A DNA stretch of 64,000 nucleotides from Botryotinia globosa (GCA_014898425.1 RCSZ01000011.1:1176501-1240500); one strand, 5' to 3'; shown: positions 44,427-56,271, counted from the stretch's first letter. A program made the numbers and translations. Notes: generated by a model not told the origin, from the sequence alone.

Positions 44427-45511
44427 CGAGGCCTATAAGGAACATTTGACATAAACCTCAAAAATAGATTTCTATTTGAAGCCAAAAAAAATTCTATAAT
44501 TTGTATAATACATTCATAGAAATCTTAAAAATAAAAATTGTATTATATAAAACAATATAAATTATAATTTTATTATAGAAAATATTATATTATTAGAAAG
44601 CTTTTATTATTATTGATATTATTATAATTTTAAAATCTATTTTAGAATTCTTGAAAAAAAGTGTATTAATATTCAAGTTTTAATATAAAATCTTTTTTGA
44701 ATAATTTTCTTTTTATATACAAACTATTATATTATAAGTGAAAGAATTCCGATAAGAATCTCTCATCTCGCTTATTTTAAATTCAAGTTTAAATATTAAA
44801 TTATATAATTAATCGATCCTTAATTTATATAAGAAATTATTTAATTTAATATATAACCTTAAAGAAATTAATAAAATAAAATAAAAAGAGATTTTATTAT
44901 TAATTAGAATTCAAGGAATCAATTTATATAATCTTTTTTGAATTATTTCAAAAATAAAATTTTATATCTAATTCTACTTTAATAAACTCCTATTTTTGAA
45001 ATTTTTTATTAATACTTTAAAGATTAGATTTGATTATTAATCAATTCTCAATTTATATAAAAAACTATTCAATTCAATATATAATCTTAAAAGAATTAAT
45101 AAAATAAAAACAGAAAACATAATCTTATTAATTAAAATTCAAGGAATCGATTGATATAATTCTTTTTAAATTATCTCAGAAATTAGAATTTATATTTATT
45201 ATTGAAATATTAGAATAATAAAAGATTAAATATTGAAAGCGATTTATTATTCAAATTTATTGAAATATTTCAATAATAAATATAAATTCTAATTTTTGAG
45301 ATAATTCAAAAAGAATTATATCAATCGATTCCTTGAATTCTAATTAATAAAAACATTAATTTAATTCTATTTTATCAATTTCTTTAAGATTATATACTAG
45401 ATTGAAAGTTTTATTTTAATATATATATACACCTCTAAATTCTAAATACATTTTTAGCTTAGATAGAAATCTATTTTTAGGGTTTATGCCAAATGTTCCT
45501 TATAGGCCTCG
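44427..45511. mobile_element. Non-autonomous AT-rich element with long terminal inverted repeats
   Basis: The left end begins CGAGGCCTATAAGGAACATT and the right end is its inverse (CCTTATAGGCCTCG, ending 45511). The inverted match continues inward for about 50 bp (ACATAAACC, then AAAAATAGATTTCTAT), mostly with transition differences. Inside there is a second, nested palindrome (arms about 45040-45210 and 45256-45425, sharing AATTCAAGGAATCGATTGAT) and a third, direct copy of the same segment at about 44780-44960. The body is extremely AT-rich with no transposase frame. It looks like a RIP-degraded DNA transposon derivative. Target-site duplications are unclear. Confidence 0.6.
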
Positions 45512-46535
45512 GTATTATATTATGAATTGCGCTCCGAATGTGACGAGAGGTTTGAGATCGTCATCCAGCTGCCAGCGCAAGGCTGTGCTGCTCTCTTATC
45601 TCATCCTCAGACCACACGGTGATTACATAATTTTTTGGCCTTGATTTCGAGGCAGGGGCCTCACGAAGGATTATCACCGTAGGAGATAAACGTCCCCCCC
45701 GATCCCTGATTGATTCTGATTGGTCGAAAAAAACTTGATCATTAATAAGCCACAACACCACCAAAAAGATCAAGATATTATTTAGAATTCAATGAAATAC
45801 GTTTTATCGACGAAGAGAGTTTGAAAGTGAGATAACTGCTCTCCATTATTTTACGGCGCTCAATCACGTGATGTACAAGACACTCAGATCTCGGCAGCCC
45901 CCCCTATCCGAGCCGAGAAACAAAACGTGGAGTTTGGAACATCAGAGTCACCCAATCATAAACAAGTCATGTTCGATGAGTATATGGTAATTTTTCCAAG
46001 CTAGTCTAGTCTGCAATCCACAACCCGAGTCTTTCCTTCTTCCGATAGTGGAAATACAGCGGGCGAAATCTCGAGCTAAATGACGTACGGGACAAAAGAA
46101 CAAGTTAGTCGATTGTCAAAAAATACATTCAAGGTAATGATACTCACAATTTTTTTCCAAAAAAACGACCCCCAAGGCTAGAGCCGGCTTTCTTTCGCTT
46201 CTCCGGGTTCCCCAGAGTTTATGCTTACACTTGCAAGTACATTCTCCGAGCGATCTGGTTGGTTCCCCAGGTTCGGGCTTTCTTTGGCTTCTCCCGAATT
46301 ACTCGAGGTACACACGAGGGTGACCTCGAGCGATATTCCCTCAGTCTGAGAAAACGTGTTGATTGAAAAAATAAAGAGTGATCACTTAGCTCCTCGTGAG
46401 AGGGTACCCAGCTAGCACGACGTGGACGTGTGATCAAGACTAGCCTCCCTACACCCAAAAGTTAGCATTTATTCATCAAAGGAATATAATCACCTTGTTA
46501 TGTTTCGTCTACCCCCGGGCAGGTAGGGTGTCGTC
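45512..46535. other. Gene-free stretch before the stem-loop array
   Basis: GC content returns to normal abruptly after the AT-rich element. Short palindromes include TCACGTGA at about 45865 and CTCGG..CCGAG around 45888-45916. Small frames (45561-45773, 46225-46458) have no recognisable domain. Confidence 0.4.
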
Positions 46536-46538
46536 GAT

Positions 46539-46780
46539 GGCTGGTATCCTAGCTGCGAACTCTAGGTAATATTGGCTCCCATCTGTTTATAGTGCGGTCG
46601 ATAAGGCACTGTCGTCGTTGATGCCGGGTATCCTAGCTGCGAACTCTAGGTAATATTGGGCTCCCCATTATATCTATGTTTATAGTGCGGATTGGCGCAC
46701 TGGCGATGCCGGGTATCCTAGCTGCGAACTCTAGGTAATATTGGGCTCCCCATTATATCTATGTTTATAGTGCGGATTGG
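46539..46780. repeat. Stem-loop tandem array, family 1 (about 86-bp units)
   Basis: Units carry GGTATCCTAGC, then TGCGAACTCTAGG, then TAATATTGG. CCTAG and CTAGG form a 5-bp stem around a 9-nt loop. Cores lie near 46541, 46627 and 46712. The latter two are followed by CTCCCCATTATATC and a second small hairpin GTGCG GATTG GCGCAC; the first has the variant GTGC..GCAC. Confidence 0.85.
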
Positions 46781-46798
46781 CGCACTGGCGTCGACTGC

Positions 46799-47222
46799 CT
46801 GGTATCCTAGCTGCGTAATCTAGGTAATATTGGCTCCCATCATGCTCATAAGAGATCGTTTTTGTCTGAGTCGATTCGCCTGGTATCCCGGTCGACAAGG
46901 CCGGGTAATATTGGCCCCATTGTCGAGGAAGTTTAGAGACCACACTCCGAAGAGATCGGTCTTGTCTCGAGTCGATTCGCCTGGTATCCCGGGTGACAAG
47001 GCCGGGTAATATTGGCCCCATTGTCGAGGAAGTTTAGAGACCACACTCCGAAGAGATCGGTCTTGTCTCGAGTCGATTCGCCTGGTATCCCGGGTGACAA
47101 GGCCGGGTAATATTGGCCCCATTGTCGAGGAAGTTTAGAGACCACACTCCGAAGAGATCGGTCTTGTCTCGAGTCGATTCGCCTGGTATCCCGGGTGACA
47201 AGGCCGGGTAATATTGGCCCCG
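46799..47222. repeat. Stem-loop tandem array, family 2 (101-bp units)
   Basis: After a transitional core at 46801 (stem CCTAG/CTAGG, loop CTGCGTAAT), four cores near 46882, 46983, 47084 and 47185 have stem CCCGG/CCGGG and a 9-nt loop (GTGACAAGG, or TCGACAAGG in the first), again followed by TAATATTGG. The spacer CCCCATTGTCGAGG, then GACCACACTCCGAAGAGATC, repeats almost identically at an exact 101-bp period. Minus-strand frames through the array repeat a 34-residue pattern only because of the repetition. Confidence 0.9.
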
Positions 47223-47271
47223 TATGCTTATAGTCACACTCCGAAGAGGTCGGACTTGTCGATGTTGTGTT

Positions 47272-47327
47272 GAAGTAAAGTGTATGAAGTAAAGTATATG
47301 AAGTAAAGTGTATAAAGTAAAGTATGA
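47272..47327. repeat. 14-bp tandem repeat, four units
   Basis: GAAGTAAAGTGTAT and close variants are repeated four times directly after the stem-loop array. Confidence 0.85.
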
Positions 47328-47541
47328 ACAAGTCGAGAATTTACTGAAGAAGAAAAAAGAGAAATCTACAGGAGAAGGGACCACCTTATATACCTTTCAA
47401 GATCTTAGTCTCTCTTGTTAGTTCACGAGAAAATTCTCAAACACGTTGCATCCATTTCAAAGATCATCTGGCTTTCACGATTCTAGTTGTTTCGAGTCCG
47501 TAGATTTGCAAGAATTTTGCGCCTATCATTCATATTTTTAG

Positions 47542-47620
47542 CATCACGAGTACATGAAATCGATAGTACATGTCAGAATACTATATGACATCACGAGTAC
47601 ATGATATCGATAGTACATGA
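47542..47620. repeat. 47-bp direct repeat pair
   Basis: CATCACGAGTACATGA followed by ATCGATAGTACATG occurs at 47542 and again at 47589. Confidence 0.8.
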
Positions 47621-49380
47621 TCTTAGTCTATTCTCCATGCAAATCCGGGGTAAATCAACTTGCTGTCCCCATCTGCCACATCCAATTGGACAAAAAATTC
47701 ATGTGATGAGAAAATTGATGTCAAACCCAAGTCTAAAGGAAGAAAAATTTCATATACACTCGGTACAATTCGGAAAATGTTTATTCTCTTTGACCACATA
47801 TCCCCATCAATCTCTACTAGATCTAGTAGATCTACAGGTACAGGGTGTCTTGCTCTTCCGGAAAACTCCCTTTGACCCGACGAGCTCGGCTCCAGAGCCG
47901 ATTGTTGATCTCTTTTCATGTACTAGATAGACGATCTGTTTTAGTCTCCGCTTATTGGAGTTTAGTGAAATGACATAGACACCAATTGTAAAGCATTTGA
48001 TCTGAGAATTATTATCATCAATAGATTTAGGAGTCTAGGCGAAGAATTTTCTCATCAACTGATCAACTAGTAGTTAAATGTCGGGAAAATACTCTCATTC
48101 TATATACCAGCTATCTTTATCTGACCCGAAAGAGTCATCTCTCGGAATCGGGCTGTGTTGGATGTGAAACTTAGTTTTTTTCTTCTCCTGACTATGGAAG
48201 CTAATGAAGAAGCTAATTTACCCCGGATTTTCGGGAGGACACTCTGTCACACTCAAACGTAAACAACTCAGAAACACCTGGAAATTTCCACCCGTCTATG
48301 CTCCATACAGTTCAAATTACTTGCAAAGATTCTAGGTCTTCGTAAATGACAATAGAAACGAAGATTTAGTCCGCCCCTTTTCCCTTTACCGGCCAAGATG
48401 ACAATATTGTAGCAGCAAACATGATCCGAAATCTCCCAAGAATTTCCTCATAGCCTGAATGAGAGACAGAATCATTGTAGGAAGGTGCATATTATAAATC
48501 ACAAGCAAAGCATGTCACTAGAAGTCAAATAAACCAGAACACGAAAGCTAAAAAGGAAAGTGAGATCCTCAACGGATCTCCCCATCTCTTATGTAATAAG
48601 ATCGCTTACTTTAAGCTAGTCTTAAAAACACGTATGCGTATTGATTACTCACATAGCTGGAGATTTGTGTTAATAGTCACAATATACAGCTCATCTGATA
48701 TTCTCGCGTTCCGCTTTCCGGTCTTCGCAAGTAATAATCATATATCCATAATGAAAGTTGAGATTCGGAGTTGGAATCAGATTGGGGTATTCAATAGTCC
48801 AGTCTATGGTCCAACAAGAGTTTGTATATCTATCTAAAAGCAGTTAGAAAATCTGAAGATAGTTCAATATTCCGATCAAATTCGATATCTCAGATGATAT
48901 GAAAAAAAAAATTAAAAAATTGGTTTGCGGATTCGATCATCTTCTTTCTTAGACTGCAACCCGAACTAATGAACACTCTGTAATCAACCTAATAGCTTTT
49001 ATCACCGCTCCTTCCGTATTCACACGAAAATACCCTTACCGATCATCCAGTTTTTTAGAGCTCTGCAATATCTAGATTCTTCTGACCCCTCACCTTGCTC
49101 CCTTCCTTCTCCCCACAAAAAAACTACAAACCCAATTATTCCCTCTACTATCATGACACATATCAGCTCATTAGAGCACCTAAAGACTAGCAAGTCACTT
49201 GACAAGCCTACCTCTATTCAACAACCACACTTAATCACTCCCCTCACTATTGAACAGATCTCTGCTTTTCAAAAATGCAGCTTACCAGAAGACTACTCAG
49301 TCACTCGACAAGCTTAGCTCTATTCAACAGCCACCCTTACCAACCCCTCGAAATCTCATCAACTTTCCTTTCCTTTCATC
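47621..49380. other. Gene-poor interval, 1.8 kb
   Basis: A minus-strand 98-codon frame at 47623-47919 and an antisense partner of similar length are of ordinary composition, but I recognise no family. An intron-less remnant is possible but unsupported. The remaining sequence has no coding signal. Confidence 0.35.
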
Positions 49381-49565
49381 TCATCTCATCTCATCTCATC
49401 TCATCACTTCCACTTCCACTTCCACTTCCACTTCCACTTCCACTTCCACTTCCACTTCCACTTCCACTTCCACTTCCACTTCCACTTCCACTTCCACTTC
49501 CACTTCCACTTCCACTTCCACTTCCACTTCCACTTCCACTTCCACTTCCACTTCCACTTCCTTCC
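49381..49565. repeat. Pentamer and hexamer microsatellite
   Basis: A (TCATC)n run at about 49376-49405 is followed by about 27 perfect (CTTCCA) units to 49565. The frames give Ser-Thr, Leu-Pro or, antisense, Gly-Ser and Lys-Trp dipeptide runs and are not taken as genes. A few (ACATA) units follow at about 49640-49670. Confidence 0.95.
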
Positions 49566-49669
49566 ACACCCACACCCACGCCTACACCCTCCTCCTCCCC
49601 AACCATCCAATATCCATCTTATCCATGCTATCCCGTCCACAACATAACATAACAAACATAACATAACAT

Positions 49670-50634
49670 AACATCACATCACAAAATAATTACCAATAAC
49701 CAAAATAGAGTTTACAAAACGAAAATTTCTATCCCCCGGCAAGATCAACACCAGTAACCCCCTAGGATCTACTAATTCAATTCACACAATTTAATTGCAA
49801 ATCTTCCTTCGACGCAAGGTAACCGTATACATGACGCTGTATATTCCATTACCTGTTACCTTGAGAAAGAAGCGAAGCGAAGCGAGGGGGGCACGGGAGA
49901 AGGTTCTAGGTATGCTGAAAAGCGATATTTATGGCGAGGATAAAAGAAAAGAGAAGAAGTCTGCAGGAGACAATGAATGCAATTTCATTTTGACCGTCGG
50001 GCTTCGTTTCAGACATATGGTAATGCCAACACTAACGACACGTAACTTCACACAAACATGCAAGATAGAGGGGACACGCTAAGTTGTTATTCGCTATTTA
50101 ATGCTTATCGATTCTTGTACCATATCAACCATACCATATCGACCATACCAGACCATTCATTCATATCATCATTCCCGTATCCATTTCCTTTCCCTTTCCC
50201 TTTCCAACCACGCAAATCATCTTCATCTCACGGCACTAGAATAGAGATCCGTATTTCTCTTCATACAGCGAACCAGATCGGAAAGAACGAGTGAACAATC
50301 TACTGTAAACTTATCCGTCCCGAGCCCGTTTATCATCAAACACTGCAAACCACTCCAATCAACAAACCAATGTCCAATCAAATAAATCCAAAAAGGGTAC
50401 AAAATCAGGTAACCAAATTCCCATACCAAGCTCCCAAAAGAAAAAAGAGAAGAAACTAAAATCAATCCAGGTCCATGAGACGTGCCATGTCCATATGGGC
50501 GCCAAAAACATTGCTTTGTCCTAGCAAAATGTTATCCTTAACCATGATCCGACCTTGTGGTCATTTTAATGTGTTTGCAACGCCATTCCGTTCCAATATA
50601 GGTATCATCCCAAAGTGTATATCCGGTCGATCAT
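49670..50634. other. 3' flank of the bZIP gene
   Basis: Includes (GAAGC)n at about 49868-49886 and (CTTTCC)n at about 50185-50206. Small frames are unsupported. Part of this is probably the long 3' untranslated region of the bZIP gene. Confidence 0.4.
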
Positions 50635-52645
50635 TCACGCCTTCTTGGCCGTTGGAGAGGTCATAGTGTCGCAGCCTTGAGGGGCATAATTCTTCATGAT
50701 TTTCTGGAAATCAGATTCATTAACGACGGCGCCTGCCTCGGAACATTTAGCTTTCTTTTGAAGATCCTTGCAGAGGCCATCAAGGTCAAATTCGCCTTCC
50801 TTGACCTTGGGACAATTTTGGAGACGATCCCTAAAACATCAATTAGCAAATATATCAACTATCATCGTGATGCAGCAGTCTTACCAAATGGTGTTGCAAG
50901 TGAGCATCGTCGATCTATCTTCGCCTGGGACTACCTCATTGTCTTCATTCTGTTTCTCATCGATTTGTTGTACAAGATCCTTCTTTGTAGTTGCGGGACT
51001 TGGAACATTGAATGGTGTATTGAAATCTGGCATCTCAAATGCATCTGCGAAGAAACCATCATCAAGAGCAAAAGGGTCGGTTGAAAGAACATTGTTTTGA
51101 GGTTCGCGGTAATCACCGAAGAGTTGAGGGTCAAATTGATTGTTGTTTTGTTGAGCGAACCAATCAATACCGTTGACATCGAAAACGGCAGCTTCTACAT
51201 TTCCTGAATTGATACCGAGTTCAGACATTGTACGTGGAATGGGATTGTTGGGATTGCCGCAAGCCATGTTGAGCTTTTCACAGAAGGACAGCTCACCTGA
51301 TGCTGAGTTGCTGTTGCTACATGTATTCTCTTCTCCAATTGTTGTCAACGTATTGTCAATAGCTTTGTTGTATGGTGATTGCATGTTCGTAGGTTCGGGA
51401 GAGGTTCCACAAGATGAACTTGCTCCATTGTTGGAGTGCGAGGAAACCGACGGTGAGCTATATGACGTACTTTGACCATTGGTGGAAATGTTGGGCGAGC
51501 CGTTACTTGACATTGAACCATTGGTTAGATTTCCGAAAGCGTCGAACGGTGAACTTTTAGATGCGTTATCCAAAATTTCAGGGGAGAATAAACCAGAGAA
51601 TGAGGCCATGTCATCACCACCAATCTGAGCTGGAGTTTGAGTCAAACCAACACCAAAGGTGCTCGCATTGGATTGATTCCGGGAGCTGGTTTGACTCTTG
51701 TCAGTTGGACTGGGAGCATTCGGAGAAGAAATTGGGGAGTTGGATGGTCCGACTGATGAGCTTCCATTAGTGATAGGGGGCCCGGGAAGGCGACCAAATC
51801 TTGGGAACTCGAATTGAAAATTGACGTCATTTGGATTAGCAGATGCAGATGGAAGCCCTTTGCCTGCAAAATAAGCTGGAGCGTTGCCATTTGAGCTTCG
51901 GTTGATACCACCAGTGAGAGACAATCTTTTCTTGTATTCCCTCAATTCCATTGACATTCGCTCGATTTGCGCTCTCAGAATACTATTCTCATGATTGGCA
52001 GATTCGGAAGCTTTCTCTAAATCCTCAACCTTTGTCTCAAGATCCTTCAGATGCTTTTCTTTTCGCTCACGGAATGCACGTTGGGCGGCACGATTTTGAG
52101 CTTTGCGTTTCTAATTGAGAAGTTAGAAGCCATTCAAAACGACGAAAACACCAAGAAGTACTCACTGAAGTGGGTTCTGATGTCAGAGGTTTTCTGCCGG
52201 GCTTCTTCGACGATTTATCATCGCCTTCTCTTCGTTTACCACCTCCTTCTTCATCATCATCATCGTCTGGATGACTTCTCTTTTCATGACTCTCAGCATC
52301 ACCATCCGACGAAGTTCCAGGTAAGTTTCCGATCATTTGTCCTTGCGAATCATTGGTAAAGTCGAAATTGAAACTATCATCACCTTCAAATTCGTAGTCA
52401 TAATCGATAAAAGGACTCTCTTCGAATCCGTTCAATGTACCCGAGCCCGGAGCTTGGGTCGGAGATTTGTTGAATGCGGATGTAGATGTATTTGGAAGAC
52501 CATTATTCTGTGCAGTAATTGAAGTATCCATATTGTTCGAAGATTTGTTTGAATTGAGAGCAGCAAAGAGTAGTTCCTCTTGTCGTGGAGATAAGGTAAA
52601 ATCCGGATTTATTGGATTTGAATGGTTGGTACTGGCGGTAGCCAT
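50635..52645 (-). CDS. yap1: AP-1-like bZIP transcription factor (Yap1/Bap1 type), redox regulator
   Basis: Activator of oxidative-stress genes; in this family, oxidised C-terminal cysteines mask the export signal so the protein accumulates in the nucleus. Three exons, 52645-52166, 52110-50885 and 50830-50635, give 633 residues. The start MATASTNHSNPINPDFTLSP is the usual filamentous-fungal beginning. The bZIP basic region KRKAQNRAAQRAFRERKEKH is rebuilt at the first splice and followed by a leucine zipper (LKDLETKVEDLEKASESANH). The n-CRD region has ASSSCGTSPEPTN, ENTCSN and KLNMACGNPNNP. The last exon carries the c-CRD: NCPKV, GLCKDL, AKCSEAG and APQGCDTM. The ATG at 52645 is preferred to an upstream in-frame one at 52738. 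Regulation cannot be read from the promoter, which holds a 9-bp tandem repeat. Confidence 0.95.
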
Positions 52646-54826
52646 TGAAGCCTTGTTATGTATTGATTTGTGATTCTGACGTAGATAAGAAGAGAGCGAT
52701 GGAATTCCTTTGTATGATGAAATGAGAGATTCTTTCAAGGAGAACTATCTCACATTCCCGAGATATCGACTAAACTAGTATGGAACAAATGGCGCCAATC
52801 GAAAGCGAGATTCGAGTTCGATATAAGATAGGGACGGATTGTGTGTTGTAGTTGAGTGGGATTTGGTTTCCAGGTGGTCGGAATAAAAGTTCGATTGACT
52901 CTTCTCAACCGTAAGCTTATGCAGGACAATCAATCCCACTTTGGCGGATAAAAGAGGGGACCAGATGTCTTGGGGGAGTAACTTTGAGAGAAATGAGAGA
53001 TGGGAGGCGAAAAGTGGAGGATGTATATGGATGGTATGGTGTATGGTATGGTGTATGGTATTGTCGGAGGTGATGGGATGGGTTTGATGGGTTGCGATGG
53101 TTGCGATGGTTGCGATGGTTGCGATGGTTGCGATGGTTGCGATGGTTGTCTACCCTCTTGATTCTGGAAGCCTCGGATTCGTGGCCTCAATTGAAATGTG
53201 GGTGGGATGAATTGATTGATGGATGTTACTCGGTACTCTCTCCAATATGTATGCGTATGATGTAATAAGGAAAGTCGCAATACTGTACATATCTTCCTCG
53301 GATTGAAAGGAGGAATGGGATTGGGGAATACGATTTATTACTCAGATTGAGGTGACAGATTCATTTACTCCCATTCCATTCCCCATTCCCCTTCCTCGAA
53401 TGATTCTTCAAGATTCCAGGGATTCTAGAGGGGCAGTGAATTTTTGAGTTTTTTTTTTTTGATTTCTCAGCAACAAAAATTGAAAAGTCCGCTAAATCCG
53501 TATGTATGCGATCTAGTCCTCTTTTATGTGTGATGATCATGGATGCTCGAGACTCAAGTTGTTCAAGAAGGGAAGTAAAAGTCTTTACACCAGTACATAT
53601 GGGGCAACTTATGGAGTTAAGACGTAGGATCAAGGTTTCTTGTCCTTTTGCACACGATTTGACGTGGCGTATATAGATAGATATAAGGACGACCCAGGCT
53701 CAGGTAGGTATTGATACAACACGAGCGTTCGTTCATGCTCGATCGGTTATCGTGCAGCAATATACTGTGCGATGGTGTTGGTCTTGCGTGTTGTTACCAT
53801 TCATTACTGGACGAGGAGAGGATTTTCTATGGACAGATGGCTCATAGTTTTACCGAGTTCTGAGGTGTTTGGTTCATCTTCTCTGCACCGAGCAAGGTCT
53901 CGACCATGTTTACCGTGTCTCCTGTGTCCACTGGTCCGTCTACTGTACCTGGCCATGAGTCAACAGCATAAACAACGCAAGTGGTGAGATTGAATCCTTT
54001 CATGCTGCCGGGCGTTCGATATTGGACACTTATCAACCAACCTGTGAACAAATCAATGGATGAGCTGTTGAAGTTTCTATCCCAGCTTTGCATATCCACT
54101 ACTCTAATCTAACACCTAACTTGTACCTTTTTTCGGGGGCTCCCATGTTGCGGGCTTTCATCTGGCTCCCTAGGTGTGTGTCGTCTTGTCTTTGGCATGT
54201 ATCCATCTATCCATCTGAGGAGCGACCGCTATTCATCTCAAATCTCCACCCATAGACCATCATCATATATTACATATGATACAAGAAATCAATGCAAGTA
54301 CCAAGTTGCCGGATGTTACTACCGAGGCCAAGGGAAATGGTGTGTGCCTAGGTAGGTAGGTACAAATTTACAATGTACATCGCTGATTCGCCTCCCAAAA
54401 AGGACCCCGAAATTCGGATTTGACAATCATTCGCCGGATCGGAGGGGATCACTAATCGACCGTGTAACCTACCTAGGTACTACATATGTAAAATCTCATT
54501 CACAAATTGTCTCAACTTGTGAAACGATCTCAAGTATCTACAGACTAGGTAGCTGCGTAACTCAAAGATCCATACCTTAGCTTCCAGGTTAGACAAATTG
54601 CACATGACTGTGTGGCTTGTGTACCATTTCAGCCACAGATCAGGTGAGGCTTGAAAGCGAGCGGGATATTGTTGTCGAATGATATGCGAGGTTCCGCTCT
54701 GCTTGCAGTGGAGATCCATCACAACGTACCGTAGAGTGGAGTATTATCCCATGCGTAAACAATTTGATAAACTCCCCATGAACTTTTAAATTTATACAGA
54801 ATCATACCACCTGCTTTCCTGTCAAG
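52646..54826. promoter_or_regulatory. Long divergent intergenic region, bZIP and BSD genes
   Basis: 2.2 kb between outward-facing starts, unusually long for this window and probably including a long bZIP 5' leader and promoter. It contains GTATGGTATGG repeats (about 53025-53060), the 9-bp repeat at 53090-53148, a 10-T run at about 53450 and CCTAGGTAGGTAGGTAC motifs at about 54346 and 54470. Small frames are unsupported. Confidence 0.4.
53090..53148. repeat. 9-bp tandem repeat in the bZIP promoter
   Basis: GGTTGCGAT is repeated six times plus a partial unit, about 450 bp upstream of the bZIP start codon. It is perfect over the full units, so copy number is likely to vary between isolates. Confidence 0.9.
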
Positions 54827-56271
54827 ATGGATCTCGCATATGATCATATCCAAGAAGAAGCTCTCCAGCCCGATCAGAACAAGGAGAAATCAACAGAGCC
54901 TGCCCCAACGCTCAATGCCGATTTCCAAGAAGCATATAAAGCTATCTCTTCTAGTCCTTGGGGTGCGAAATTAGGTGGATTTTTTGGAAGTGTCGTCAAA
55001 CAGGTAAGAGATGATGGTTGGCAAACATATGATTATTTTGGCTGAGTATATCTGTTCGATCAATAGGGCGAGAATGTCTATAAAGAAGCGCAACAGGAAT
55101 TCAATACTGTTAGTGAGGAAGCTACCAAGGGGTTCACCGACCTAAGATCTTCGATCATTAGTCGCACACGAGGACTTACAATTACACAAGCTCAAGAGGA
55201 TGAGAAAGCGGCAGCAGGAGGGTCTACAAGCAAAGATGGAGAGTCAACCTCCAAAGATCCTACGACAGATGAGGCATCAAAGGAATCGGATGGCGTTTTA
55301 GCAAGGTTAAAGACCGAGGCTGCGAAGAGACTAGTAGAGATTCAAAAGGCGGAAGATGCTGCAGATGAAGCACTCCTCAAGTTTGGAACGAACATTCGAA
55401 ACTTCTTGAAAGATGCTGTCAGCATTGCACCACCTACTTCAAATGCAGATGGACAAGCCAATGCCGTCCTATTTGAAAGTAAAGACTCTCAAGGAAAAAG
55501 AGTTATCCATACTACGAGATTCGATGCTCAACTTCACGTTATTCATTCTACACTTGATAGCTTCACCACCGATCCAATCAGCGAGGAATTCGAACCATGG
55601 GCTAAGACTTTCAGTGTTGACCAGAAGACGGATGATATCGCTAAGGACTTGGAAAAATATGAAGAGTTGAGAAGTTCAATGGAAAAACTGGTACCAGACA
55701 AGGTCAAATATGAGGATTTCTTCAAGCGATACTATTTCCTTCGTCACAGTATTGAAACAGCCGAAGCTAAGAGGAGAGATTTACTCAAAGGTATAATTCT
55801 TCACATCATTCCATAACGTACAAGAAACATGCATTAACGATAAAACAAATAGGCGCTGCAGCAACCGAACAAGAAGAAGACGTCAAATGGACATCCGACT
55901 CGGACGACGACTCAGAAGAAGAGGATTCCGATGATGACGAATCTGAAGATGAAGATGATAAAACTGCGAAGGTTACAACAACTTCTGATAGACCAGCTTC
56001 TGCCGAATCCTCTACCACTTTACATCCCGCAACACAAGATAAGGAAAATTCCACTGCTACATCTCCAACTCCTACACTCAAACCGACTGAACCAAGAAAA
56101 TCCAATGATGAAAAATCTCAAGCAGATAGCGATGGTAGTTATGATGTTGTGGGCGCGGCATCGGGAGCCCCTAGTCGGGCTCCTAACAGTCCAAAGGAAA
56201 AAGCTGTAGGTGCAGGAGCAAAGAAGGCAGAGAGCGACGATGGCGACAGTGAGGAGGAGGACTGGGAATAG
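54827..56271 (+). CDS. BSD-domain protein (Dos2-like)
   Basis: Three exons, 54827-55003, 55067-55790 and 55853-56271, give 439 residues. The N-terminus (MDLAYDHIQEEALQPD) leads to a conserved segment, SPWGAKLGGFFGSVVKQ-GENVYKEAQQEFN, joined across the first intron. The BSD-like domain spans about residues 190-310 (FDAQLHVIHSTLDSFTTDP, FEPWAKTFSVDQ, EDFFKRYYFLRHSIETAEAK) and ends EEDVKW after the second splice. The C-terminus is acidic (SDSDDDSEEEDSDDDESEDE) then Ser/Thr/Pro-rich, ending EEEDWE. S. cerevisiae Dos2 and synapse-associated-protein-1 relatives share this order; their molecular role is poorly defined. The Trp of the terminal motif and the DVKW Trp are both present. Confidence 0.85.

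Noticed and set aside
46539..47222. CRISPR-like array
   Set aside because: Whole units repeat, with no unique spacers between short repeats, and the host is a fungus.
46731..47384. Minus-strand repeat proteins through the stem-loop array
   Set aside because: The frames arise from the array itself, the four overlapping frames share the same 34-residue pattern, and the conserved part is the DNA stem-loop, not codons.
47601..47930. Sense and antisense frames of about 100 codons, considered as a transposon remnant
   Set aside because: No recognisable protease, reverse transcriptase or integrase motif on either strand.
49250..49666. Ser-Thr, Leu-Pro, Gly-Ser and Lys-Trp repeat proteins in the microsatellite
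   Set aside because: All are direct readings of a (CTTCCA)n run in different frames; there is no flanking coding sequence.
28360..54480. Dispersed ACCTACCTAGGTAGGT-like palindromes (for example 28360, 54346, 54470, also 2004)
   Set aside because: They recur in intergenic DNA, but short tetranucleotide runs of this kind are common in fungal genomes and I see no consistent position relative to genes.
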